This document shows, one piece after another, positions 45,667 to 54,857 of a stretch of 64,000 nt of DNA. The notes below the pieces were generated by a model that worked only from the letters and a program-made list of their open reading frames with translations, had not been told where the DNA came from and made no database searches. Position numbers and translations under genes: made by a program. Every line of letters starts with the position of its first letter. The stretch's first letter is position 1. Source of the stretch: DATENM01 sp045807725 (lineage in GTDB: Bacteria > Acidobacteriota > Blastocatellia > UBA7656); NCBI GenBank assembly GCA_045807725.1, contig JBJMGV010000036.1, positions 62,001 through 126,000 on the forward strand. Direction: 5' to 3'.

Positions 45667-47418
45667 ATGATCAGCCCGAACGACAACGACAAGCGAACCG
45701 CGCACCCGGCTTTGGTGGCGGCGTTGATGATTGCGCTCGCGGCGACGCTCTTGATGCTGCCGGCCCTCATTCGCGGCCTTCCCGCCGGCAATGACGCCGA
45801 TCTGCATTTCCGCTGGGCTAGGCAATTTCAGGAAGCCCTGGCCGAGCCGGGCGTCTTCTATCCGCGCTGGCTCGGCTCAGCCAACAACGGGCAAGGCAGC
45901 CCGGCCTTGCTTTACTATCCGCCGCTCGCGCTCTTCGTGACCGCTGCGTTCGGCCTCGTCACCAGCAACACCCTGACGGCTATGTCGCTGGCTTGCTGGC
46001 TCGGCCTGCTGATCTCAGGGTTAACAATGTATAGCCTCGCGCGCAAGCTGTTGGATTGGCGGGCGGCGCTGTTTGCCGCGCTATTGTATATGGCCGCGCC
46101 TTATCATCTGTTCGACTTTTATCAAGGCGCAGCGATGGCCGAATTCTGGTCGTTCGCCTGGATTCCGCTGGTGCTTGAAGGCGTCTATCGCGTGGTGGTT
46201 GAGCGGAGTTGGCGCGCCGTGGCAACGCTCGCGGTCGGCTACGGATTGCTTCTGCTGACTCACTTGCCGCTGTCGTTCGCGTTGTCGCTCGCGCTGCCGG
46301 TCTTCGTATTGGTGTTGACGCGCGATTTGAAATCACTGGCAAAGGTTGCCGTCGGTCTGTTGGTCGGTGCGGGCGTGGCCGCCGTTTATCTCGCGCCGGT
46401 AGTCAGCGAGCGCGGCTATGTCAACATCGGCAGCTTGTTGATGTTCGACTACCGTCGCTTCTTTCTGCTGAATCATCTTGGTGTGGCGCTCAAGACAACT
46501 ATGTTTATGCCCGATGCGTCGCTCTATCCGAGTAATGAACCGGCCAAGCTCGCGCCTTTTCTTTACCTGATAAAAGTTGAACAGGCGTTCGCCGGCTTTC
46601 TGTTGCTGCTGATCGTTAGCGCAGTCGTTCTGCTCGTGCGGCGTCGCGTCTTGCTTGATCGGTTGCTGGATATGGCAAAGCGACAACAATTATTAGTCGC
46701 GTTGCTGGCGGTGACGGCGTTCAGCCTGTTGATGGCGACGCGGCTTTCGTCATTAATCTGGCGAGTCGTGCCGCAGTTATCTTACTTACAGTTCCCATTT
46801 CGCTGGCTGGTTGTGGCGACGGTGGGCGGATGTATGCTCGTTGCGCTGACGCTTCGCCATTCGCTGCCGTTCAATCGCCAGCGCGTTGTTCCGGCGTTGC
46901 TGTTGGGCGTCGCTCTCGTGTTGACGTTAGCGACGAGCTTCCTGATGATTGCGCGCACGCCCACAGAGCCTACGTTCTTTGACGCGAGCCGCCCGCGTCG
47001 GGAAGTGCCAGAGTACCGGCCCGTGTGGTGGGACAAGCAACTGCACGAGGAAGAGACGCTGCCGCCGGTCACTGTGATTAACGGACAGGCCGAAGTCGAT
47101 GTGAGCGACGGCGAAGGTATCCATCAACAGTACGCCGCGAATGTTGGCAGCGCGGCAACGCTGCGTTTCCGCACGCTCTATTTTCCGGGATGGGTAGCGC
47201 GTGTTGACGGCAACGCGGTGAGCGTCGCGCCGGACGAGACAGGTCACATCCAACTCGATCTCGCGCCGGGCGAGCACCAGTTGAGCTTGCGCTTTGAAGA
47301 TACGATGCCGCGCCGCATCGGAAGGATTATTTCAGTGATTAGTCTGATGATGCTCGGCGCTTTGCTGCTCGCGCGCCGCCGATCATCAAAGAAGGTACAA
47401 GAGGAAGTAGTGAGGTAA
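45667..47418 (+). CDS. Polytopic membrane protein, paralogue of the preceding gene
   Basis: A 583-residue protein from the ATG at 45667, two bases after the upstream stop; the open frame to 45604 is rejected. It parallels its neighbour across its whole length: GNDADLHFRWARQFQEAL, FYPRWLG, GSPALLYYPPL, a shared LQFPFRWL stretch, EYRPVWW, and a C-terminal TLYFPGW..VDG domain. Ten or so membrane segments and a GT-C-like first loop are seen. This is a tandem duplication with translational coupling. The products may work as a pair, for example on lipid-linked sugars, but no substrate is evident. Confidence 0.72.
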   Translation: MISPNDNDKRTAHPALVAALMIALAATLLMLPALIRGLPAGNDADLHFRWARQFQEALAEPGVFYPRWLGSANNGQGSPALLYYPPLALFVTAAFGLVTSNTLTAMSLACWLGLLISGLTMYSLARKLLDWRAALFAALLYMAAPYHLFDFYQGAAMAEFWSFAWIPLVLEGVYRVVVERSWRAVATLAVGYGLLLLTHLPLSFALSLALPVFVLVLTRDLKSLAKVAVGLLVGAGVAAVYLAPVVSERGYVNIGSLLMFDYRRFFLLNHLGVALKTTMFMPDASLYPSNEPAKLAPFLYLIKVEQAFAGFLLLLIVSAVVLLVRRRVLLDRLLDMAKRQQLLVALLAVTAFSLLMATRLSSLIWRVVPQLSYLQFPFRWLVVATVGGCMLVALTLRHSLPFNRQRVVPALLLGVALVLTLATSFLMIARTPTEPTFFDASRPRREVPEYRPVWWDKQLHEEETLPPVTVINGQAEVDVSDGEGIHQQYAANVGSAATLRFRTLYFPGWVARVDGNAVSVAPDETGHIQLDLAPGEHQLSLRFEDTMPRRIGRIISVISLMMLGALLLARRRSSKKVQEEVVR

Positions 47419-47419
47419 G

Positions 47420-48202
47420 CTACTTTCCGCCCATCGCCCACTTCAGCGCGCCGATCATCAATTGCTGGAATCGCGCATCGCGCCAGACCTCTTCGCGGTG
47501 GCCGAGCGCCGTGTAAAATACGCGCCCCTTGCCATAGTTGCGCCACCACGCCAGCGCGAAGTCTTTGTCCGTGCGGTGCACCGCCGGCTTCGTCAGATCG
47601 ACCGAATTCGGGTCGAGGCTCAACAGCACGTGAACGCGCGACCGCGAAAAGTCTTTGAACTGATAAATCTCGTCTTTGACCTGAAACGACTTGCCGAGGT
47701 GTCTGGTCGCCGGGTGGGTGTTGTCTTCGACGTTGACGGTAACGTCCTGATGCCAGGGGTGCTGGTCGAAATAGCCGCCGATCAATTCGCCATATTCGGG
47801 CCACTTGTAAAACGTGTCGGTGGCGCTGTGAATGCCGACAAAGCCTTTGCCCGATTTGATGAAATCAAGAAAGGCCGCCTTCTGTTCGTCACTCAGAGGC
47901 AACTCGCCGGTTGTGTAAAAGACGACCGCATCATATTGCTTGAGCGAGTCGCGGCTGATCATTGAGCAGTCTTTGGTCGCAGTCACCTCGAACGCGCCAG
48001 AGCGCTCGCCCATCTCTTTCATAATCTCTTCAGAGACCGGCAGCACGTCGTGCTTGAACCCGGCAGAGTGTGTAAGGTAAAGCACTTTGTGTTTGGCGCG
48101 GGCGACGCTGGCCGTGTGGTCGCGCGCAACCACGCCTGCGCCGGCCTGCGCAAAGATGATGGCGAGCGCGACGCCGAGTGCGGCAAAAAGTTTTCTGGTC
48201 AT
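47420..48202 (-). CDS. Exported ThuA-domain protein
   Basis: A 260-residue exported protein. A signal peptide (residues 4-26) leads to a ThuA/trehalose-utilisation-type flavodoxin-like domain, with KVLYLTHSAGFKH, YDAVVFYTTGELPL, GFVGIHSATDTF and the terminal ALGHREEVWRD. ThuA homologues act on or bind carbohydrates, though the reaction is not well defined. It lies 9 bp downstream of the gluconate-dehydrogenase-subunit-3-like gene on the same strand, so it is likely cotranscribed. The same families often occur together in sugar-degradation clusters of Acidobacteria and Bacteroidetes. Confidence 0.88.
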   Translation of the reverse strand: MTRKLFAALGVALAIIFAQAGAGVVARDHTASVARAKHKVLYLTHSAGFKHDVLPVSEEIMKEMGERSGAFEVTATKDCSMISRDSLKQYDAVVFYTTGELPLSDEQKAAFLDFIKSGKGFVGIHSATDTFYKWPEYGELIGGYFDQHPWHQDVTVNVEDNTHPATRHLGKSFQVKDEIYQFKDFSRSRVHVLLSLDPNSVDLTKPAVHRTDKDFALAWWRNYGKGRVFYTALGHREEVWRDARFQQLMIGALKWAMGGK

Positions 48203-48211
48203 AGCGCGCGA

Positions 48212-48817
48212 TTAGCTCTGATGTTCAGGGTGTGTGCAGCCGACGAACTCTTTCAGATACGAGTTGCCTTTGTACTTGAGCTCTTGCTTGATGCCGATCT
48301 CCGTCGTGTAGTAGCCGTCGATGGTTGCGTTCTTGATGGTGCGGAAGAATTTCTCTTCGACCGTCTGCGGGTTGCGTTCGTTCTTGCTGATGGCTTTCAA
48401 CAGCTCGACCTGCTGATCGACGCTGGCATCGGCGAAGGGCTTGCTGAACTTGTCGCCGCTCATCTTGTTGACGGCGGCCAGTCCCTCGCGCCAGGTATGT
48501 TTGACGGTGTCGGGCGACTCGCTGACGATCAGGTCGATGTATTCGTTGACGCGCGCCGCTTTCGCGCCCGGCGATGCGTCGTCCGCCGGGATGATGCGCT
48601 CGGCCATTTCGATGAGGGTGCGATTCTCTTCCGGCGTGAAGAACTTGAGCGGCTGCGGCTTGGCGCTGGCCGCCGTCTGCGTCGCCGTGTGCATATGCTG
48701 ATGATCCTGCGCCGCAACGGTCGAACCGAGCACCGGCAGCGAAGCGATGACGCCCGCGCCGACCGTCAGTCCTTTGAGCGCGTCTCTGCGTGACAGCTTA
48801 TCGTTTGAGTCAGCCAT
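48212..48817 (-). CDS. Gluconate 2-dehydrogenase subunit 3-like protein
   Basis: A 201-residue protein with a Tat signal (SRRDALKGLTVGAG, about 9-22). Residues 60-190 show the subunit 3 pattern (FFTPEENRTLIEMAERIIPADDASPGAKAA..YIDLIV). Subunit 3 helps export and mature the FAD-containing GMC large subunit as a hitch-hiker complex. No large subunit is next to it in this window, so the partner must be encoded elsewhere or be absent. GGGGAG lies upstream of the ATG at 48817. ThuA follows 9 bp later. Confidence 0.87.
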   Translation of the reverse strand: MADSNDKLSRRDALKGLTVGAGVIASLPVLGSTVAAQDHQHMHTATQTAASAKPQPLKFFTPEENRTLIEMAERIIPADDASPGAKAARVNEYIDLIVSESPDTVKHTWREGLAAVNKMSGDKFSKPFADASVDQQVELLKAISKNERNPQTVEEKFFRTIKNATIDGYYTTEIGIKQELKYKGNSYLKEFVGCTHPEHQS

Positions 48818-49366
48818 TTGGAAATCTCCCCAAAGTTCGATGTGCGAACGCTACGCGCGCCCGCGATTATGTGCTCAAGCCACTTGTTTGGGATTGCGCG
48901 ATTGCAGGACTAACTTTTAACTGCCGCCGCCGAAAAGTCAAGCGGTGATGGCAGAGGCTAAAGGCTAGAGGTTAGCGGCAAGTAGCAGTCCCGTAGGGAC
49001 GACCTGTTTATAGTTACTGGTGTGTGAAAGAACACAAGCTCCGTAGGAGCGCGATGTCAACATTGCGCTCCTAACGGAGCTTCGTCACATCTTTCAGCCA
49101 TATCTATAGAGCGTGTCTGAAAAGCCCTGAAAAGGCGCGATTCGACAGCCCAGGGCATCGCCCTGGGAGAGCGGCGGGGCTAACCGCCAAGCCCTGAAAG
49201 GGCGCAATAACCGATCACCTAGTGCGCCCTTTCAGGGCTCGTGGAATTGTCGCTGTGTATACCCGGCGCGTTGTGCCGGGCTATTGAATCCCGCCCCTTC
49301 AGGGCTTCTCAGACACGCTCTATAAACATTGCGCTCCTAACGGAGCGATTCTCACTCTGTTTCTCA
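48818..49366. repeat. Repeat cluster: heptamers, family A, and family B copy 2
   Basis: 48956-48983 holds GGCTAAA, GGCTAGA, GGTTAGC, GGCAAGT at exact 7-bp spacing. 48985-49100 holds family A palindromes (GTCCCGTAGGGAC, then GCTCCGTAGGAGC and GCTCCTAACGGAGC). 49106-49324 is a 219-bp family B element with well-kept terminal inverted repeats starting TAGAGCGTGTCTGA, and three hairpins; its inner loop at 49207-49222 is in the opposite orientation to that of copy 1. No ORF is present. Confidence 0.8.
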
Positions 49367-49401
49367 CCGCTAACCGCGAGTCTCTAGCCCCTGGCCTCTA
49401 A
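49367..49401. repeat. Heptamer array containing a stop codon
   Basis: CCGCTAA, CCGCGAG, TCTCTAG, CCCCTGG, CCTCTAA follow at exact 7-bp spacing. The TAG stop codon of the minus-strand gene (49398-49400) is part of the last unit. Confidence 0.7.
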
Positions 49402-49967
49402 TCCTTCTGCCACTCCAGCGCGAACTCGCAGCAGCGACCGCCTGTGACAACGCAGTTCGGGTGCGCGAAGCGTGTATTGGCCGCGCCGGCCAGTTCGAGC
49501 GCCTTGCTCCAAAATCCGCCGAGGCTCTCGCAGATGGCCCGCGTCGGCTGTATGCCCGACTCGTAGCGGTAGCGCACCACGCAACGCGCGTCGCCGGTGC
49601 GCTCGATCTCAAGATCGTAGGTGTCGTGAAAAAAAAACTCTTTGATCGAAGGGAATTTTTCGAGTTGCTTAACCGGGTCTTTGACGAGCAGCGTTCGATA
49701 GACGCCGGTGAAGACGTACTCGGCCATAAAGCGGCCCACTTCGACCGACAGCGTCGGCGCGGTCGGCGTCGCAAGCTGGCGCGTCACCCGGCGCAAGCCA
49801 TCGAGTGCGCTGTAGGGATACCAGTTGGTCGGCAGAAAAAACGCCGACCGCAGCGAAGGGTCTTTGCGGCTGACTTCGGCGAACGCCTCGGCGACCGCCT
49901 GTTCGCTATAGCGCCTCTTCAACAGTTCCACCCACGCATTCAATAACACCCCTTTGATTTCGGCCAT
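49398..49967 (-). CDS. H-NOX/V4R-like or DUF2378-like sensor-fold protein
   Basis: A 189-residue cytosolic single-domain protein. It opens with EIKGVLLNAWVELLKRRY and ends with CVVTGGRCCEFALEW. The C-terminal Cys-rich Cx-F-LEW pattern occurs in haem-NO-binding, 4-vinyl-reductase (V4R) and myxobacterial TIGR02265/DUF2378 proteins. No proximal haem His can be assigned with certainty, so ligand binding is unproven. It may be a stand-alone sensor. No histidine kinase or cyclase is adjacent. The stop codon falls in a heptamer array. Confidence 0.45.
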   Translation of the reverse strand: MAEIKGVLLNAWVELLKRRYSEQAVAEAFAEVSRKDPSLRSAFFLPTNWYPYSALDGLRRVTRQLATPTAPTLSVEVGRFMAEYVFTGVYRTLLVKDPVKQLEKFPSIKEFFFHDTYDLEIERTGDARCVVRYRYESGIQPTRAICESLGGFWSKALELAGAANTRFAHPNCVVTGGRCCEFALEWQKD

Positions 49968-50165
49968 AGTCTCTCCTCAAGCGGGTCGGGTTGTCGGGGG
50001 TGAGCGCGATTGGCCGGGAGCCTTTTCCGCAGGAGCCTGCGGAGCGGCCCGGCTCGCGTTGATGACTATACTTACTTGCAAAGCCTGCTTCAATACTATT
50101 CTCCGCTTCGCCGATCAGCGCGGCGCTTGACAGTGGCGGCGCGAGAAAGTTAATTTGCGGGCGCT

Positions 50166-51281
50166 ATGACAAAGAAACTCAACATCGCTATGATCGGCTA
50201 CAAATTCATGGGCAAGGCGCACAGCAACGCCTGGCGACAGGTGGCGCGGTTCTTCGACGCGCCTTACGAGCCTGTGTTGAAAGTCGTCTGCGGGCGCGAC
50301 GAGTCGGCAGTCAAGCAGGCTGCCGATAAGCTGGGCTGGGAAGAGGCGGCGACGCGCTGGGAGGATGTCGTCGCGCGCCCGGACATTGATGTGATCGACA
50401 TCTGCACGCCCGGCGATTCGCACCGCCCCATTGCCATTGCCGCCGCCGAAGCCAGGAAGGCGGTCTTCTGCGAAAAGCCGCTCGCCAATACGCTCTCGGA
50501 GGCCGAAGAGATGCTCGATGCCGTCAATCGCAACGGCGTGATTCACATGCTCTGTCACAACTATCGCCGCGCGCCCGCCGTGCAGTTGGCCAGGCAGTTG
50601 ATCGACAAGGGGAGCATCGGCGAGATTCGCCACTTTCGCGGGACTTACCTGCAAGACTGGATCGTTGATCCTGAGTTCCCGCGCGTCTGGCGCTTGCAGA
50701 AGTCCGAGGCCGGTTCAGGCGCGCTCGGCGACATCGCTTCGCACGTGCTCGACCTGTCACGCTTTTTAGTAGGCGAGATTACAGAAACCGCGAGCCTGCT
50801 CAAGACCTTCATCAGCGAGCGACCGCTGCCCGGTTCGACTGAGCGCGCGCCGGTTGATGTGGATGACGCGTCGCTCAATCTCGTGCGCTTTGCGAGCGGC
50901 GCGGTCGGCACGATTGAAGCGACGCGCTTTGCGACGGGCCGCAAGAATTATTTACGCTTCGAGATCAATGGCAGCTTGGGGTCGCTGGTCTTCAACCTCG
51001 AACGTATGAACGAGCTTGAGCTGTATATCGAAGAAGGACCGAATAGCGGCTTCCGCACCGTGCTTGCGACCGACGCCGCGCATCCTTACATTGCCGGCTG
51101 GTGGCCGCCCGGCCACATCATCGGTTACGAGCACACCTTCACGCACACGGTGCTTGATTTATTGAAAGGCATCGCCGAACAGAACGTGCCGACGCCGAAC
51201 TTTGAAGACGGCGTGCGCAATCAACGCGCCCTCGACGCGATGGAGCGCGCCGCCAATTCGGGCAAGTGGGAAACGGTGTGA
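50166..51281 (+). CDS. Gfo/Idh/MocA family oxidoreductase
   Basis: A 371-residue NAD(P)-dependent oxidoreductase. The N-terminal Rossmann fold opens NIAMIGYKFMGKAHSNAW (a GxxxMGxxH variant). The cofactor and substrate motif EKPLANTLSEAEEM is near residue 99. The C-terminal sheet domain is complete. It should act on a sugar, inositol or related polyol; specificity is not readable. It converges with a sugar isomerase/epimerase-like gene across a family C element, a pairing that fits carbohydrate catabolism. Confidence 0.9.
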   Translation: MTKKLNIAMIGYKFMGKAHSNAWRQVARFFDAPYEPVLKVVCGRDESAVKQAADKLGWEEAATRWEDVVARPDIDVIDICTPGDSHRPIAIAAAEARKAVFCEKPLANTLSEAEEMLDAVNRNGVIHMLCHNYRRAPAVQLARQLIDKGSIGEIRHFRGTYLQDWIVDPEFPRVWRLQKSEAGSGALGDIASHVLDLSRFLVGEITETASLLKTFISERPLPGSTERAPVDVDDASLNLVRFASGAVGTIEATRFATGRKNYLRFEINGSLGSLVFNLERMNELELYIEEGPNSGFRTVLATDAAHPYIAGWWPPGHIIGYEHTFTHTVLDLLKGIAEQNVPTPNFEDGVRNQRALDAMERAANSGKWETV

Positions 51282-51284
51282 AGA

Positions 51285-51370
51285 AAGGCAAAAGGTAAAG
51301 GCAAAGGGAAAAGGGAAAGGGAAAAGGGAAAAGCAAAAGGCACGAGGCAAAGCAAAAGGCACGAGGCAAA
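51285..51370. repeat. Purine-rich 6/7-mer repeats
   Basis: Mixed AAAGGCA, AAAGGGA and AAAGGCACGAGGCA units, almost pure purine on the plus strand, begin 4 bp after the Gfo/Idh stop and run to the family C element. No coding potential. Confidence 0.7.
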
Positions 51371-51623
51371 GCAGCCCGCTTCAGCGGGCTTTCCCGCAGG
51401 GCGATTAGGCCAGCCCTTTTAGGGCTGGTTATCGCGTCGGCGAAAATGTGCTAGCCCGTTTTAACGGGCTTACCCTCACTGGCTTTAGCCAGATCATCCA
51501 ATGGCTAAAGCCGGCGCGAGAAGGACGCTAAAGCGCCCTCCTGGTATCCTCAACACGACGGCTAACCAGCGCTAGAAGCGCTGGCCTATCTGCCCTGCGG
51601 GAAAGCCCGCTTCAGCGGGCTGC
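51371..51623. repeat. Family C inverted-repeat element, copy 2 (253 bp)
   Basis: Same length and layout as 36884-37136. The ends are inverted repeats (GCAGCCCGCTTCAGCGGGCT with AGCCCGCTTCAGCGGGCTGC), with internal stems AGCCCGTTTTAACGGGCT and GGCTTTAGCC/GGCTAAAGCC. Substitutions are shared between paired arms (GCTTCAGC here, GCTTGAGC/GCTCAAGC in copy 1), so the stem is maintained by compensating changes. It too lies between convergent genes. Confidence 0.85.
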
Positions 51624-51680
51624 GAATTACGAATGAAACTCAGGAACAGGGTTTAGTAATCCGCAACCCACAATCCATCT

Positions 51681-52922
51681 TCACGAGCGGTAGGCTTCGC
51701 GCCCGATGCCTTGCACGGGGATGCCCTGCGCCGGCAGGACTTCGTTCTGAAGCGCGAACATACAAGCGGCGGCTTCGTCGATCTTGCGCGTGAAGGCGAT
51801 TGAGCCTTGCAGGATCGGCCTCAGCCTCTCCTTATCTTGAATGCGAGCGGGCGGGTATTCGTGCTCGACGATCAAGTGCGTGTTGGCCACATCCAACGCC
51901 AGCAGCTCGCGCGCCGCCAGTTGATGATCTAACCAATCGACCGTGCGATTCTGCAAGTAAGCCAGCGGGTCGTGACGCGCCGTGCCTGGCAGCTCGTGCT
52001 CGCACAGCACCGTCTGCTTGAGCCACGCGTTGGCCTGGTCGGCAGGATTCTCTGACGGCTTGCCATCCTTCCAATCACCGCGCTCGATGGTCTGCCCGCC
52101 ATAGCCCCACGCCGCGACGCCCTTCGCGTGAATGACCTGCCCTTTAACGTGAAAGCCGGCGATGAGAAAGTTGTAGCCTTCGTCTTTCAGGTATTGAAAG
52201 ATTGAGCGCGTGTCCTGTCCCATCAAGATTGCATGCGACGGGTCATAATGTATGCGCAGTTGATCGCCGACGCCGTGACGCTCGCAGATGCGGTGCAGCG
52301 CGATCCACGGGCCGGGCGCGTAGGCGATGTTGTTATGAAAGTTGTCGCCCGTAGTCCAGCCCGGCATCGGGCATTGCTCGATGCGGTAGGTGAGGCCACG
52401 CGCTTTGGCTTCTTTCAACAGCGGAATGAAGTGCTCTTCAAAATCGATCAGGTTTTGATCCATGCTCAAGGTCTGGTTGCGACCGACGAAGCCGCAGACT
52501 GCGTCCACGCCCAGCAGCACGGCAGCGTCGAAGATGCGCAACATAAAATCATGCTTCTTCTGCCGTATGGCCGCGTCGTGGTGCAGCATATTGTCGAAGT
52601 AACCGATGTCGGAGATGCCTATGCGATATTCGCTCAAGGCCGCAAGCACACGCCTGGCGCGCTGCTCGTTAAACGGCTGGCGCAGGTCTAGCGTGTTGGC
52701 CACTGGGTCGAGCATAGCTTCGGCGGGCACGTCGGATTCTGACGGGTGCAGTGCGGCGGAGAGCTGAATGTTATCGACGCCGAGTTCGCTGGCGAACTGC
52801 ACCCACTCTTCGATGGCGAGGTCGGGATCGGGGTCGCGCTTCTCGCGCGGCGTCAGCTCTTGCAACGCGGCGGTCAAGACACCGATCTTCATGAATTTTG
52901 GCTCGAAGGGTTTGATGGACAT
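51681..52922 (-). CDS. Sugar isomerase/epimerase-like TIM-barrel protein
   Basis: A 413-residue protein of the xylose-isomerase-like/AP-endonuclease-2 TIM-barrel superfamily. Visible metal-site segments include EQCPMP (Glu), HYDPSHAILMGQD (Asp and His), HVKGQV, and a late EHEYP. These enzymes isomerise or epimerise sugars using divalent metal. Length exceeds typical 280-residue members because of an extended C-terminus. The first ATG (52922) has AGGAG about 10 bp upstream; M11 (52892) is possible. The neighbour across the repeat is a Gfo/Idh oxidoreductase. Confidence 0.82.
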   Translation of the reverse strand: MSIKPFEPKFMKIGVLTAALQELTPREKRDPDPDLAIEEWVQFASELGVDNIQLSAALHPSESDVPAEAMLDPVANTLDLRQPFNEQRARRVLAALSEYRIGISDIGYFDNMLHHDAAIRQKKHDFMLRIFDAAVLLGVDAVCGFVGRNQTLSMDQNLIDFEEHFIPLLKEAKARGLTYRIEQCPMPGWTTGDNFHNNIAYAPGPWIALHRICERHGVGDQLRIHYDPSHAILMGQDTRSIFQYLKDEGYNFLIAGFHVKGQVIHAKGVAAWGYGGQTIERGDWKDGKPSENPADQANAWLKQTVLCEHELPGTARHDPLAYLQNRTVDWLDHQLAARELLALDVANTHLIVEHEYPPARIQDKERLRPILQGSIAFTRKIDEAAACMFALQNEVLPAQGIPVQGIGREAYRS

Positions 52923-53101
52923 CCTCTTGCTCCTCTGGTTGAAAAATGCGATGACGGATTACAGGCGGAAAGCTACACGAGCCGCGCGACGCTTGTCAAA
53001 CTTCGACGCTTTCGACCGGCGACGGCGAGATTAGATGAACGCGCGGGGCTGTGATAAAATCGCTGCACTCCAAGCGAGGCGCTTAAGATCAGGAGGTCAA
53101 G

Positions 53102-54400
53102 ATGCTAACACGACGACGATTCCTGCGAACCGCGAGCACTGCTGCGGCGGCGACCACGGCGATGGCATCATTCAGCGAAGGCGGCATCAGCCGCATTCTC
53201 GCGGCGACACGCGGCGTTGCGGATTCACCCGAAGCCATCGCCAAAGACGAGACCTTCTGGCGCGAGATTCAACAAGCCTTCACCGTTGACCGCTCGCTTA
53301 TCAACCTGAACAACGGCGGCGTCTCACCTTCGCCCCGCGTCGTGCAGGAGGCGCTCGTGCGCCACCTCGCTTACTCAAATGAAGCGCCGGTGGTAACGAT
53401 GTGGCGAATCCTTGAGCCGCAGATTGAAACCGTGCGCCAGCGCCTCGCGCGCCAGTTCGGCTGCGACCCCGAAGAACTGGCCATCACGCGCAACGCCAGC
53501 GAGTCGCTTGAAATCTGCATCTTCGGCCTCGACCTCAAGCCCGGCGACGAAGTGCTGACGACCAATCAAGACTATCCGCGCATGCTCAACGCCTGGCGGC
53601 AGCGCGAACGGCGCGAAGGCCTCAAGGTCAACACGATCTCGTTTCCCGTGCCGCCGCCTTCGATGGACGATCTCTACAATCGTTTCGAGCGCGCCATCAC
53701 GCCGCGCACACGCGTCATCCACTTCTGCCACATCACCAACCTCACGGGGCAGATCTTTCCCGTCAAGCGCATCTGTCAACTAGGCCGCGAGCGCGGCATC
53801 GAAGTGATCGTTGACGGCGCGCACGCCTTCGCGCATTTCCCGTTCAAGCACGCTGACCTCGACTGCGATTACTATGGCACGAGCCTGCACAAGTGGCTGC
53901 TCGCGCCCATCGGCACGGGCATGCTTTACGTGCGCAAGTCGAAGCTCAAGAAGCTCTGGCCGCTGATGGCCGCAGACAGCAAGCAGGACGACGACATCCG
54001 CAAATTTGAAGAGATCGGCACGCACCCGGCGGCCAATCACAACGCCATCGCCGAGGCGCTGACCTTCTACGAAGGCATCGGCGCGGAGCGAAAAGCAGCG
54101 CGCTTGCGTTATCTGAAAGAGCGCTGGGCGCGGCGGTTGGAACAGAACAAAGGCGTGCGCGTGCTGACGCCTTACGACCCGCAGCAATCGTGCGGGCTGG
54201 CGCTGTTCACCGTCGAAGGCATGGACATGCGAAAGCTCGGCGCGCACCTCTGGGACAAATACCATATCATCGTCACGCCCATAGACCACGAAGAGTTTCA
54301 CGGCATCCGCGTCACCCCGAACGTTTACACGACGCTCGACGAAGTTGATATATTTAGTGAAGCGGTAGAGCGTGCCATCCGCACAGGTGTTTCGGCGTGA
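53102..54400 (+). CDS. Tat-exported class V aminotransferase (isopenicillin N epimerase-like)
   Basis: A 432-residue PLP protein. A Tat signal (TRRRFLRTASTAAAATTAM) precedes the fold, so the enzyme is probably periplasmic. PLP contacts are readable: VDGAHAFAHFPF (Asp for the pyridine N, His following) and SLHKWLLAPIGTG with the Schiff-base Lys. The family includes isopenicillin N epimerases and cysteine desulfurase-like enzymes; the natural substrate is unknown. GGAGG lies 6 bp before the ATG. A heptamer cluster follows the stop. Confidence 0.88.
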   Translation: MLTRRRFLRTASTAAAATTAMASFSEGGISRILAATRGVADSPEAIAKDETFWREIQQAFTVDRSLINLNNGGVSPSPRVVQEALVRHLAYSNEAPVVTMWRILEPQIETVRQRLARQFGCDPEELAITRNASESLEICIFGLDLKPGDEVLTTNQDYPRMLNAWRQRERREGLKVNTISFPVPPPSMDDLYNRFERAITPRTRVIHFCHITNLTGQIFPVKRICQLGRERGIEVIVDGAHAFAHFPFKHADLDCDYYGTSLHKWLLAPIGTGMLYVRKSKLKKLWPLMAADSKQDDDIRKFEEIGTHPAANHNAIAEALTFYEGIGAERKAARLRYLKERWARRLEQNKGVRVLTPYDPQQSCGLALFTVEGMDMRKLGAHLWDKYHIIVTPIDHEEFHGIRVTPNVYTTLDEVDIFSEAVERAIRTGVSA

Positions 54401-54447
54401 CCCTTTGCGCGAGTTTGGGAATCGCCATTCCCACAAGCGAACAGAAA

Positions 54448-54768
54448 CAGGAGGCAGAAGGCAGGAAGCCGGAGGCAGGAGGCAGCCGGTCAGTTGATAG
54501 TTGATAGTTGAAAGTTGATAGTTCCCCAAGCTCCGTCAGGAGCGCAATGTTTATAGTTACGCGGGCGGTTTAATCTTCAAGCTCCGTCAGGAGCGTGATG
54601 TCAACATTGCGCCCCTACGGGGCTTCGTCACATCCTTCAGCTATATCTATAAACAGGTCGTCCCTACGGGACTGCTGATCAGTGGCCAGTAGCCACTGAC
54701 CACTGATCACTGGCCACTGATTACTGGCCACTGGCCACTGCTTCCTGCCTTCTGCCTCCTGCCTCCTG
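54448..54768. repeat. Heptamer arrays flanking family A units
   Basis: 54448-54489 is six CAGGAGG-type heptamers. 54494-54521 is TTGATAG, TTGATAG, TTGAAAG, TTGATAG. 54530-54670 contains two AAGCTCCGTCAGGAGCG units, a GCCCCTACGGGGC variant and GTCCCTACGGGAC. 54692-54768 is eleven consecutive 7-bp units (GCCACTG, ACCACTG, ATCACTG and so on, changing to CTTCCTG and CCTCCTG). The whole 457-bp gap between genes has no ORF. Confidence 0.85.
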
Positions 54769-54857
54769 TCATTTGGCACGCCGTTTTCCTTACACCGAGC
54801 AGCCCGCAGGGCGTCAGCCTGCTTAACCATTCTTAGCTTGAATCAGGAGGTGAGGTA

